The notes below the pieces were generated by a model, which had not been told where the DNA came from, did not search any database, and saw nothing but the letters and a program-made list of their open reading frames with translations. Shown here piece by piece: positions 1 to 11,425 of a stretch of DNA of 64,000 nt (within the stretch, counting starts at the first letter, position 1; the number at the start of each line of letters is the position of its first letter). The DNA is taken from assembly GCF_032854445.1 (NCBI RefSeq), contig NC_088298.1:9597504-9661503 (forward strand), read 5' to 3'. The translations under genes were made by a program, and so were the position numbers. The DNA comes from Liolophura sinensis (taxonomy: Eukaryota > Mollusca > Polyplacophora > Chitonida > Chitonidae).

Positions 1-878
1 AAAATAAGGAATTTCTTAGGAGTTATTTATTAATTATAAGGAGGTTTTGTTTTCCGAAGTGACACTATTTGTATACCACTCACAAGTTTCAAGTAATACA
101 CGTGTAGTGTAACTCAGAGAAACATGTTGACGATGTTTCTCGGAGTGAATTCATAAAAATTGACTGTTTATTGTACTGTTCGGGGTGTGATCCAGATTAT
201 GAAAAACAGATCATGTGTTTACAACAGAGAGGGACATAAAACGGAAAAATACAGTTGCAACACTTCATCGTGCATATCAGAACATTGTTCCCAAAGCAGT
301 GCCCTCTATACTCACCTCCCCACCCCGCTCTTCTACCCCCACATAGGCGTGCCCCTTCCTGAGGCACCTAGTCTTCACCAGACCAAATAAGACACCAATC
401 CCAAGCATGTAGGCCTTTATTTCAAAGCTGTCCATCTAAACATGCCAGGGTTATAAAGAGAGATTATATCTCTTATCAAATCAGTCACGACAGACTCGTG
501 GGTAATCTTCAGTTCGTAAACCCGTACGTGAAGGCTCATAACAGTGAGACTGTAACGAGATAACGGTCCGTGAAATATGCGGGTGTAATGCATCGCTGAA
601 TAAAGCCATTTTATGCTGGCAATTATCTTCATACCAGATAAAAGCCCGGTTCATCCTAATTGGTTCAAGTCGAAAACGTATAGACTCAGGGCTGAGAAAC
701 GAGCTTAAAAAGAGCAGATCGTCTACCTTTAAAGGCCAAGAACGATTTTTATGAATTTTATTAAGATTTTTGCACAGTGAACAAAATGCAAATAAAGAGT
801 GAGGCTATATAGGCTACGTTGTGGAGCGTTTGGACCGTATTCAAGCGGAAGATAGGTAACGTGCTTCTTTGGCTATTA
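1..878. other. Non-coding, no feature recognised
   Basis: Only short chance open frames; no splice-flanked coding stretch seen on either strand. Confidence 0.5.
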
Positions 879-1092
879 GGGGGTCCCCGTGGCCTGGTTA
901 ATACTGGTGCAGCAGAATGACCCAGGAGCCTCACACCAAAACACGGTCGCTGTGAGTTCAAGTCCAGCATGGATGATCGTTGGCTCTCTCCAGTCTTTGC
1001 CTGGTTTCCTTCATAATACTGAACGCTGTCGTACAAATAATATTCTTGACTACGGCGTAAAACACCCATCAAATAAATAAATAAACAAACGT
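879..1092 (+). mobile_element. SINE type A, diverged and internally shortened
   Basis: tRNA-like head GTCCCCGTGGCC...GTGAGTTCAAGTCCAGC (B-box-like), tail TACGGCGTAAAACACCCATC plus AAATA repeats. Confidence 0.85.
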
Positions 1093-2640
1093 TTAGCTAT
1101 GGCTTCCACATTCTAAACAGATATAGCGGTAACACTGCGAGCATATTAATCATAGATGAAGAAATGTATCCCCTAGAGCCTATTTAGCACCTAAAAAGAA
1201 TCTGTGACTTCACTCAGCTTCAGGCTGTTCAATATGGCGCATATAGTCCACCGTACAGAATCTGAGTTTTCATTTTCATTTTATTCACTCTATAGAAAAA
1301 AATCGGGGAATCCATATTTGGATTCATCTCAATGCTGCATTGAGAGGTGTCATGGTGTGACGAAGGTGTCACACTGACTGATGACTCTCATAAAGAAAAG
1401 CTCCTACTTCGGTACACTTGTACCGAATTTGAGAGATCTGTTTTCAGTACATCTGCACAATTATTTTTGTGTCTTTATAGTTCTTGTTAAAACATACAGA
1501 TTATGTTTTAGAGGTACCGACGTCATACACTGCAGACGGGTTAACTTATATGTATGTTTAAACATAAAATGTTGTTAACGTATTAAAGGTATTATTAAAA
1601 TAATTTTTCCTCGTAGTCAAAGTTGATTGGCTAGTCTAGGCAGTCTAGGCTCGACACCATGTTGGGAGTCCCTATAAGCTGAAATGATGACATTTCAGCT
1701 TATTGAAACGTGTTATTGAAATGTGTCAATGCCTTTCTGAAGTTCGCCCGTTGACTGTGTTAAACCTTTATTGTATAACGTGTATAAGATGACACTGCCA
1801 TGCATGAAGCCTTGTACAAAGCTATTAAATGCATTTACAGGCATTCACGAATTCGTGTGCGTAAGTTACTATCGAAATGCATATATAGAACAATTCATTG
1901 TCTTTTCCTTGACACAACAGTATCATTTCAAATTTCCTTCCTGTCCAACCATACGCAGTTGGAGAATCTCGAGAAGATCCGTTGAGCACAAATGTTGACA
2001 ATGTCATTCTAACTTTCCACACTTAACCAACCGACCACTTCATCCTCATGATCAAACTGACACTGTTTACACAGCTGATGTTCGATCGATTGAAAATACG
2101 TGGACCTGATATAGAACAGCAACGTGTAATCGCCTCTATTAAATTATCTGCATCCCTCGGAGCTAGTTGAAGAAGATGTGTGCCTATTGTAGCCCTATCA
2201 ACCCTCGCACTCCGTCATTAGGCTTAAGTGCAACTGTACCCGACGGGAACTAAAGGCTGCTTGTCGCTATTGTATAGGAGGCTTATACAAACTCCCCTAC
2301 GCCAAGCAGATTTCAAGCCCTCAACAATATTGTACAATTTTCAATTTTCTCACTTCTTTTTGCAAAATAATAGGATTTGTCCCCAATAAGATTTTCTCCT
2401 CTGTGATAATCATCCCCACCAATACTGTGCAGCTGTTTTGCATGGCGTGCACGTGAAATGCACTTGCGGAAATTTACACTCAAACTTCTCAGTCATTTTC
2501 CATACAGAATCATTTTATCACGACGAAAACACGTTCTTATATACAAAGTCATTATATCAAGACGAAAACACGTTCCTATATATCATTTCCTTACTCGGAT
2601 GTCTCAGTATTATTAGCAAACTCTTTTACCTAACTTTATG
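1093..2640. other. Non-coding
   Basis: Holds the 1674 hairpin and a two-copy duplication of about 34 bp (ACGACGAAAACACGTTC and AAGACGAAAACACGTTC, 2510-2580). Nothing else supported. Confidence 0.5.
1674..1703. repeat. Perfect 13-bp hairpin
   Basis: ATAAGCTGAAATG, 4-bp loop, then its exact complement. No gene nearby. Confidence 0.8.
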
Positions 2641-2958
2641 ATTTATTTATTTGATTAATGTTTTATACCTCAGGTAATAATATTCCATTTATTCTTTACT
2701 GCGGCCAGCATTGTGGTGGGAGGAAACAGGGCAGAGCCAGGGGAAACCCACGACCATCCGCTAGCAGACCTTCCTACGTACGGCTGGGGAGGAATCCGGC
2801 CAGAGCCGGGGGAAATCCACGACCCTCCACTAGCAGACCTTCCTACGTACAGCTGGGAAGGAATCCGGCCAGAACCCGGGGAAACCCACGACCATCCGCT
2901 AGCAGACCTTCCTACGAAAGGCTGTAGAGGAATCCAGCATGAGCTGGACTTGATTTTA
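2641..2958 (-). mobile_element. SINE type A with internal triplication
   Basis: Inverted copy: AAATA-type tail, GCGGCCAGCATTGTGGTGGG, then the 68-69-bp middle segment (CCACGACC...CTTCCTACG) present three times in tandem before the AGCATGAGCTGGACTTGA end. Confidence 0.88.
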
Positions 2959-4199
2959 TCTAATTAAATAGCTACGTGAACAGCTGTGCCTAGTTTATAT
3001 ATAGAATAACCTCTAATGTTCAACAAAAGTATATATTAAAATAGAAAGGTATAAAAACAGGTAAAACAATTTTCCTGTGGAGGTGGCTAATTTGGACTGA
3101 TTTTTGTTTTGTCCGATTAACATATACATATTCGATGTCTTGTAGCCCCGAGCTCTGTTGTTTGAGTGATGCTATGTTGTATTCTGGTATTGCAGAAGAT
3201 GTTCAATATAACAGACACAGTCGTTTAATTCAACATGAAGGTTTTATTATACTAACGGGATATTATGTTGAATATGACAAAGAATTACGTTAAAATACAT
3301 GTAAAAGAATACACTCTAGCATCACTCAGACAACAGACTGTCTGTTAAAATTAACAGATTAATTTTTTGACGGAATGCAGCTTGTACTTTTGCCTAAAGC
3401 CTAAAGCTCGCTTACGGGAAACTGAAGGAAACAAAATTCACATCACAAAACAACTTGGTACATAAACAAGTCCTTTCAGATACTTCACCTGCTTCAATAT
3501 GGAAGAAAATACGTCAGTTATTTGTCAAGCGTCGGTGGTTTACCGAACCCACAAAACTTACCGCCGCCGTATAATTTGTAAACGTTGTAGAGAGCGGTGG
3601 CAGAAACAAGTCATATGAATAAAAAAAAAATAAAAATTAAGTGTGGCCCAGTATTGAGAAATAAAAGTTATATGGTATTGAAAACACTAAAACTGAACAA
3701 ATTCGCATTTTCAACGGCGAGGTAAAACGTGTTTGGTGTTAATTTCAAAGCGATCAAATCTGAGCAACTATATACGACGGCACCCAAATATGTGTTCTCC
3801 TGGTGAAACCCGGTCCACGGTATAATACCACCTAGTCAGCAGCAATGTACCAAATCAACCATATCAAACCAACTTGTGCATGCCAGCTATTTTTTTCTTT
3901 TTTAGTAAACTGGTTTTTATTGAGCAAAATACAATCTAATTAAAACGGCAAAATAGAGCATTGAGTCTTGTCATTTTTTGTATCTCGGTGAAATCGGAAT
4001 GACGGATGGTAGTAAATGTCTCGTGAAATCTGATAGATCATATGGGCGGGGGTGTTGGCTTAGGCGGAGCGTGGCGGTGGGGGGGAAGCAAGATTGAAGT
4101 TCCGGGCGCACAACACAATGGTCGCACGGCAATGGATTCCTCAAGCAGACCCGGCAACAATCCTGTTAGACTGGGACGCGCTGCTTTACAAGTGATCTG

Positions 4200-4237
4200 G
4201 GGTCAGCAATGAGGTCATGTGAAGGTCAGCGTGACCC
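4200..4237 (+). promoter_or_regulatory. Nuclear-receptor half-site cluster (DR6 + DR5 + IR3)
   Basis: GGGTCA (4200-4205), 6-bp gap, AGGTCA (4212-4217), 5-bp gap, AGGTCA (4223-4228), 3-bp gap, TGACCC (4232-4237). The middle pair is a DR5, as bound by RAR/RXR. The last pair is an IR3, one base off an estrogen-response palindrome. It lies 7.2 kb before the receptor start in a GC-rich stretch. Confidence 0.45.
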
Positions 4238-4359
4238 GGGCTCTGCTTTCGCCGAGGTCCGCCCTCGTTGTCTGTGTGAGTTGCCTTGATGGATAGCAAG
4301 TCCGCCGCCTGAGATAAAAACCAACACGCCCGGCCAGCCACCCAGGATGTCGAACATTA

Positions 4360-4367
4360 TGACGTCA
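4360..4367 (+). promoter_or_regulatory. CRE palindrome TGACGTCA
   Basis: Perfect cAMP-response element, 123 bp from the half-site cluster in the same GC-rich block (4050-4640). The block may be an enhancer or distal promoter; no exon was found in it. Confidence 0.4.
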
Positions 4368-5428
4368 CGGAACCCATCCAGCACTGCGGACAATCATTTG
4401 ATATATGCGGATGTCCTCCGCCCCGCTTAATGCTGTTCGGTATTATTCGTCCAAAAAATCAATTTTCAGGCTGTAAACTGAGAAAAGGGACTGCCGTGGA
4501 CTGAGATGTCAATTTCCCCCATGGCCTGTGGTCAGAAAGCGAAGAGTGAATGAAAAACACGTAGCACATGGCTGCCTCTAATGCAAATACGCCGAGAGGC
4601 TCAACGAGGGTTGAAGCCATGTACCGTGTGTTTAGAGCGGTCGGGTTTACAGAGCTGTTATAGGACGGTAAACTATACCGAATTTTGATGATAGAGTATA
4701 GGCAAGGTCAGCCTGAGGCCTCATTCAACACCCCCACCCCTTTTCACGCCGGTGAAGGGTGCTAAATTATTAAGCCAAAGTTAGAGAATAGGTATAATAA
4801 TGAATCCATGACAAAAATGTTCTACACTCTTATGGAATGATTAAGATGAATTCCATCAATATATTTCTTTGAAAGAATATATTTTTCTCTCAGACGGTCA
4901 ATACACAAAAAAACACAAAATAAAGAAAACCGATTTGCTTCCAGTAATGCCAATTTTAAATAAGTCTAATATGTTATCCTGGAGACTATGCGGATGGTAA
5001 ATGCATATCTTATATTTATTCACAGCAACGTAAAATACTAGGACCATTTTCAAAAAGGGTATATATATAACAATATGTATACGCATACTACAATTACATA
5101 TACCACCATGTATACGTTTGACTGCGCACTTCATAAATGTCAGAAAAAATGTACGGAAAATCAGCACAGCGTGCCTGTCACAATGATTTATTGGTTCGAT
5201 GACTGATCAGTGTTTATAGCACTGTAATTCAGAATATTTCACCCAGGCACGCGTATGGACGCCATGGTAGAAGTGAAACATTCTTGAGAATAGGGCTGGG
5301 CACTAAAAACAATCGAATAAAGAAATGAACGATTCCACTATATGGGTTGGACAAAATACAAGAATATGTATCTTTGGTACTAAATGTCATAAGCGGGTAT
5401 TTGCAGGACGGGGTGTAAACTGAGATTT

Positions 5429-5562
5429 ATCTCACGACTGCGGATGCTCGTGGGTTTCCCCCGGGTTCTTCCCGGTTTCCTCCCACCATAATGCTGGTCG
5501 CAGTGGTATAAGTGAAATATTACTGAGTACTGCGTTGAACACCAATCACTTAAGAAATAGAA
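5429..5562 (+). mobile_element. SINE type A, 3' part
   Basis: Carries GGATGCTCGTGGGTTTCCCC, CCACCATAATGCTGGTCGC and the ACACCAATCA tail; head missing. Confidence 0.8.
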
Positions 5563-6127
5563 GTGGAACGGCATGCGTCACATTGAATGCAGTATTACAA
5601 TCATGCCTGCATATCAATAAAAGCAGTAGCTGTCGGCTCAACGCTTATCATAATTTCTAGTATTGGTGATGATATTTTTTCATTTATGTATCAATCATTA
5701 TTTATTCACATGCATTTTTTTCCTTATTCCTTCCTCATAGTGTTTAGCAATATTCATTACGGTGCATAGTTTGTATGAAACCCTGGCAGCAAATTGTAGT
5801 GTACAGATGTCAGAACCATCCTTTCTATGCATTATCCTGAACCCATGCAGTTTTTGTTCAGGTGCAGCTTGAGGAAGTCCTATATACAAACGCTTTTATA
5901 TAGTTTTTATACGATCAATATTGCACCCGTGAATGTCACAAACCTTAGCTGACACATTTCCCGACTCCTAAAGGGAACAAAGGTGTTGGAGCCGTGGGTC
6001 AGTTTATTTACACAGTTCACTTGACCACAACGTATAAACATTTTTCCCAGAAGAAGTTTAAAATAAACGCGGCCAGAGGAGTTCACGCTAGGTTGGTTTT
6101 CGAGTGGACTATCACTGAAGCTGCAAG

Positions 6128-6200
6128 GGGTCAAAGTTTAAAGGTGAACAGAATTGACCCCACTATGGTCCTCGTGCAACCTTTGAAAGGTCAAAGGTCG
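6128..6200 (+). promoter_or_regulatory. Second nuclear-receptor half-site cluster with DR1
   Basis: GGGTCA 6128-6133, AGGTGA 6142-6147, TGACCC 6155-6160, and AGGTCA-A-AGGTCG 6188-6200, the last a DR1 with one mismatch (HNF4/RXR type). Confidence 0.3.
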
Positions 6201-6941
6201 TCGCCCTGGCCGATTGCGAGTGTAATTTGTCCACAAACCATTTGGAACATTGTCACCAAATGTGCTGCGGCCAAAACGATTGATCTCTCGAGTACTTTAT
6301 AGCTGATTATTTTCAGAAGACGTCTTTCTCTTTTTTTGTTCGTTGGCGGAAAGGGATGTAATGAAATAGGAATTCCCTGCAGTCAAAGCAATGAAAATGT
6401 TTCAAAACAACATTTCACCTGCGAAATGTGTCACGAAAGGTGTCATTGATGTTTTCTCTTCTTATTTACACTAATTCTGATGTTTATGCAGAAAATTCCA
6501 AAGGACGACAATATCCAGGGATTATTCATGGTTTCATCTCGTCTAAAAATGGCTAATCCGACATTTTACAACTCTTAAATGTTCTTGCAAAGTGTTTTCG
6601 TATACCTATAATGTTATTAATATTTGGCGAAAAATCGAATTATTTTCAAGCTGCATTGATTTTTTTCTCTTTCTAAGATTTCTTTTATGTCATCTTGATA
6701 ACGATGACAAAATGATTAGTTCTCGGATGCGTTTCCTGTTTTCCTGTCGAGGTAAACAATAGGTTTGGTGCATTTGGTTCGAATGTTTTGTCAGTCAGGT
6801 TGGCTTGGTAACACGGCGATTTATCTCCAGCTGTCGGGCCTAATCTCCAAAACATGAGCAAATCTGACCGTATCTGGCGTATAACTGTCATGGCAACACG
6901 CGTTCAAGTGATACGTTGCCAGTTTTCTTAATCTAACCGCC

Positions 6942-7072
6942 ATTACCTGCGGATGGTCGTGGGTTTCCGCTGGGCTATGCTCGGTTTCCTCCCACCATAA
7001 TGCTGGCCGCCGTCGTATAGGTGAAATATTCTAAGGCGTAATGCACCAATCAAATAAATAAATAAATAAACC
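6942..7072 (+). mobile_element. SINE type A, 3' part
   Basis: Starts at ACCTGCGGATGGTCGTGGG and ends in CACCAATCAAATAAATAAAT; head missing. Confidence 0.85.
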
Positions 7073-7814
7073 GTCATTGTTACAAGTGAAATATTAATTC
7101 TGCAGTATGGTGTTTTTAGAATACAATTAAAGACGTACAGCATAGAGAGAAAAACCATAGCAGCGACGACAGTGTGGTAGCTGACAAATGGTCACACGAT
7201 AAAGGCGAAATACGGCCTCAATTTACCTGAGTCAGGATTTTATTCTAACTGTTCATGTAAATGCATAAATACTAGCAAATTCCACGTCCTCTACCACCAT
7301 GACTTAAGCAGAATTAGGTTAAAAAATGCAGTGATGTTAATTGCAATTTATTAGATATCACTTGTCTAGAAATACTGAAAATGATACATATTCTAAAATT
7401 TCAGGAGTCCATCACAGTCATCAAGAATAAATAATCCAAAATAAAAATTGAATTGATGTGAGGAAACAAGATTAACATAGGAAAATTCGTCTTTAACGCA
7501 TAATTATCTCAAGTTCACCGTGTGATGCTATCACATGTAGCTCATTTACAAACTGAGATTCTTTATATGATACTGTATTTTTTTTAAGCGTAGTAATTTT
7601 TCAAAAAAGACAATTGTATATAAACTAGGTCCTGAATTTTTGCCGTATCGCAGAATATCACCAAATGTCATAATGAATTTCGCTCTGAGGGTCTAATATA
7701 AGGGGTGTTATTAATTCGATAGATATGAAAATTTACTGTTTCTACATTCCCGACAATCATGCAGAAAATATATATCCAATCGTAACATAAAATAATAATA
7801 CATAGTACTAAGTT

Positions 7815-8056
7815 GGAGCCTCCGTGACCGAGGTCTTTAGCGTGCCAGCGCGGCGCAATGACTCAGTAGCCTCTTACCAATGCGGTTGCTGTGAGTTCAA
7901 GTACAGCTCATGCTGACTTCCTCTCCGGCCGTGTCATCAACCTATGAATCGTCGTCGGTTTCTCCCGGGCTGTGCCCGGTTTTCTCCCGACATAATGTTA
8001 GCCGCCGTCGTATAAGTAAAATATTTGTATGTAAATCCGTTACAATAAATTTTTTT
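7815..8056 (+). mobile_element. SINE type A, near full length
   Basis: Head GGAGCCTCCGTGACCGAGG, B-box-like GTGAGTTCAAG, body CATAATGTTAGCCGCCGTCG, eroded tail. Confidence 0.85.
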
Positions 8057-8154
8057 TTAATTAATAGGTCAGGTAAAAGGTTGGGAGCTGTTTTTATTTA
8101 CTGTCTTATTTGCTGGGTGGCTTACAAATTTGCACGGCGTTGGTCAGGTTTAAT

Positions 8155-8275
8155 GTATGGACGTAAACCCTTTACAGCGAGACCTGGATTCGAACACGCG
8201 ACCTAACTGGTGAATGGCACTCTTTTTACAACGTGGCCGACGCTTTAGATGACTGAGCCAGAGCCAGCGAAGACT
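8155..8275 (-). mobile_element. tRNA-like SINE head of another type
   Basis: Minus strand reads TGGCTCAGTCATCTAAAGC (A-box-like) and GTGTTCGAATCC (perfect B box) 60-70 bp apart, like a tRNA, but with no foldable acceptor stem. Probably the head of a different SINE. Confidence 0.5.
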
Positions 8276-8621
8276 CGGTGGGTGTGTGAAGTGATCAGTG
8301 TTATTATAGTCTGGTAGCTGTAAGTTACACATGCCGGCACCTCGTGAAGAAGCGATGCTGACCTGCACACGGGAGGACAGACGGTAAGCCCCGCCCCCAA
8401 CCCGACAACCAGCAACCCCCAACAGAACCCTGGATCTTATTGATTGATGTACTGACACCGTGCCAGCCAATGTCACGACTGAGCAGCATTCGGGTGGTTT
8501 CGGGAATGTCCGATGAAATACCCTCGGCTGCCGTATAAGGTCATCATGTTGAGATTCAACTAAAATGGCATTTCTCACTAATGCAATATATTAAATGATT
8601 TGATAAAAAATATGCTGTGTG

Positions 8622-8629
8622 TATAAAAG
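8622..8629 (+). promoter_or_regulatory. TATA box candidate
   Basis: TATAAAAG, a consensus TATA box, 75-82 bp before an ATG in strong context at 8704. The initiation site would fall near 8652. Confidence 0.4.
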
Positions 8630-8703
8630 CCGACGTTGTGTGATGACTGTCAGTGCTGCGTTGTGTTAAAGTAAGCAAACGCAGGGACTAAGTCGACATA
8701 ATA

Positions 8704-8808
8704 ATGGCGGATCTCGCGGCAGAGTATACGTTACCTGTAGCACAATCGGTGTGTTTCACGAATGCAGGTGTACTATCAACACTCGGATACATCAGTTTTC
8801 GGGATGAA
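8704..8808 (+). CDS. Small ORF or possible alternative first exon of the receptor gene
   Basis: ATG at 8704 with A at -3 and G at +4, behind the TATA box at 8622. It reads 34 codons, beginning MADLAAEYTLPVAQS, to a stop at 8806-8808. A GT after GCAG at 8767 could be a weak donor; from the ATG it leaves phase 1, the same phase that receptor exon 2 (16089) needs, which would give ...[13 protein letters not shown] recognise no family, and chance is quite possible. Confidence 0.22.
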
Positions 8809-9267
8809 TAGAACGCTTTGTACATGTATAATCCACTGGGGCATCTTGTCTTTACAGAAAACACACATGGAACAAACTGAGAGAAAGGAGCATGCATAGT
8901 CTACAACTAACGATACGTGTATTACACAAACAATTGTAAACATATAGCAGATACTTCATCGAAGAAAACAAAATATGTGACGCTGAAATGCACGAGATCT
9001 GTCTCATTCATTTCTTGCCCAGGTTGTTACCTGGTACGGTCAAGCTTTCCCTCCCCTACCCCTATAACCCGCCCCACACACCGCAGATCCTTTAACATGT
9101 GGTAACAGCAATCTGTCAGGCTCCGGGGAAGTTGACGCCATCACCCAGGAAAGCTTGAAGTTGAACTCGCAAACAAGGTTTTGCGCGAAACAGAAAATTC
9201 GTTTCAATATATAAACCCAGAGAACGAAATTGCACGCCCTTTATGTTACTCACGTATTATTTCATCC

Positions 9268-9362
9268 CAGGGCTCTGGCCGGTTTCCTCCCACCATAATG
9301 CTGGCCGCCGTCCTCTAAGTGAAATATTCATGAGTAGGATATCAAACACCAATCAAAAACAT
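9268..9362 (+). mobile_element. SINE type A, 3' end
   Basis: GGCTCTGGCCGGTTTCCTCC, CATAATGCTGGCCGCCGTC and tail ACACCAATCAAAAAC. Confidence 0.8.
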
Positions 9363-11425
9363 TTCAGATCGAACTGCCATGGTTAATTTGAAGCCCGTGA
9401 GACTACTTACCGTCTAAATTTGCAAAAGAGTGCCTCACATCAGGGATGTAATAGGCCCATGTCAAATAGCGTCCCAGCTTACACATTTACGGCTCATGGA
9501 GAACGAAATCTCGGCAAAACGTTACATATTTCAAAGAAATTATTCACTAGCGATGTCCTGTCATAAGAAACTTTATTTTAATGAAAATATTCATGTTGTA
9601 TTTGGGATGTCACAAATTTACAAGCTTAAATATGATATTTGTGCTATACAGTCAAACGTTTCTTCAAGCTTTGCTAATGAGGTGATAATCAGTTTGACCT
9701 AGTATGTTGGCCAAAGCGGAGTAAAATGATGTGTTCACGATTGATTGAAAGTCAGTTCATTAATCAATGAGTTCAGCAATGAGACTAAGCAATAATTCAC
9801 TTTAAAACCAACCAGTCAATCAGTCCGTAAGTCAGACAAGAAACACTGTAGTATTTTTCGGTTGTTGTCCTGCATTTCTGTAACTGATTTACTGCAGCTG
9901 CTGTAAAATATTGCAAAGCTGATTCGCTTGCAATAGTGTGAGTTTTTGTTATTTTTTTTTATTTTGATCTGCTTGACCTTGATTTGGAGAAACAAAATTC
10001 ACAGCCAACAACAAAACTGGTGAAGCGTGAAGTGGATCTGAGTGGAAACGGGCCTACTGTTTCTGGATGTGTGTGTCGGGCTCGCCTTTGTCCATGCAGG
10101 CAGTCCCCAGACGTGGCTGGTGATGAAAGCGCCAGGCCGTGGACTCAGAGTTACATCACATTATGTAATTTCTTCAGCTGTCAGTCACACGCACAGTAGC
10201 ACCGCCCCCTTGACCCTAAAACACTGACGGCCAATTATCGGGCTTGAGGTCATCGTATTATGCTAATGTGTCGCGCACTGCCAGAGTGCCCGGATCTAGA
10301 ACCTTGTCCTGAGTAGCAAATGAACTGGTCCGAGTTCAAAGGGGGTATAGGTGGTGCGTGCAGAATATTTATATCTTTTAACAATATTTTCAAACAAATC
10401 TGCCGAAAGCAGAGAACCTAAGCATCAGTTATCAGTACTGCACATGGTACTGAGATTTCTGACAAAAAATAAAGAAGTTGCTTTCGTTTGGGCCCACGAA
10501 CGAATGTGGACTTGTCAAACTAAGTCTTCGGGTGGCAAATACAATTCGTTGACGAACTTTGTGTAATTTTCACGGATTAACGTCTTTCTTTATCTCATCA
10601 TTTTTTGAAGTATTAAAGTACAGATTCATTTAGGCAACGAAAAAAAATAATACCGTCAACATTTTTCAACAATTTTTGAAAATTTCGTTAATCTGGTAAT
10701 TACGGGTGTCAGCCTGAGAATTTCCCGTTTGGTGAATACATGCATGGCCGAAATGGTCAGAATCGGTGTTAGATTTGAAATAACTGCACACAGGGATTGG
10801 CGTTCTTGCAAAGCCATTGGTCACTGCGATTGACCCCCGTTGTAAGGCAGTGAGGTCATCCGTGGATTGGCTGCGATCTTACATCATTGTCCGAGCGTAA
10901 GCTGGTGAGAGCAGTGTGGACTGCACGGCAGCGGTCAAGCCAGGCTTAGTCATATCGCGGACCTGAGAGAAGGCAGGACACAGAGGTACTGGCCAGTGAC
11001 GAGTGTTCCACTGGGGCGGATGAGGTGGGAGAATTTGGGTAGTTCATTCTCGTTTCTCACATGGTAGTAGATGGATGACAACAAGACGTTTCCCATGTTG
11101 TAGACATATCAAAACAAAACAAGCGACGAATGGTAAACTTCCAAGCAGAGTTGGTGAACTGATGAGATATATCAAGGGCAATTTTGAAGAACATTTCAAC
11201 GAAACTGAAGTAGAAGATTTTCCCATACCGGCTGTTTACCTTCCTTGATCACTGGCTACAGAAACAGATCGCTCTTGTTTCTCCTTGAGAGATGCGTACA
11301 AGCGCTTTCTAGACTTGTTCGCTAGCTTCTGATCGCTACCATTCATCTGAATGCGAGATTTCATTTTTTACGGGGCCGAGCAGGGGAGTGCGTTCGATCA
11401 ACAGACGAGTTGTGTGGACAACAAC
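9363..11425. other. Upstream region and probable 5' UTR/promoter of the receptor gene
   Basis: AGGTCA half-sites occur near 10243 and 10853. CCAAT-type ATTGG motifs occur at 10817-10870. No TATA box is evident near the start codon. Confidence 0.35.

Larger units (their letters stand above)
2959..5428. other. Non-coding with GC-rich regulatory-looking block
   Basis: AT-rich except 4050-4640, which carries the half-site cluster and the CRE. No exon seen. Confidence 0.45.

Noticed and set aside
5994-6302. 102-codon plus frame as a gene
   Set aside because: No recognisable domain, no splice or start context; overlaps the half-site cluster.
8150-8578. 142-codon minus-strand frame as a gene
   Set aside because: It begins in a SINE-like tRNA head, has low-complexity composition, no splice sites and no recognised domain.
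11351-11425. Upstream start of the receptor at 11351
   Set aside because: T at -3 and C at +4, and the added residues are unlike receptor N-termini; 11426 is the stronger start.
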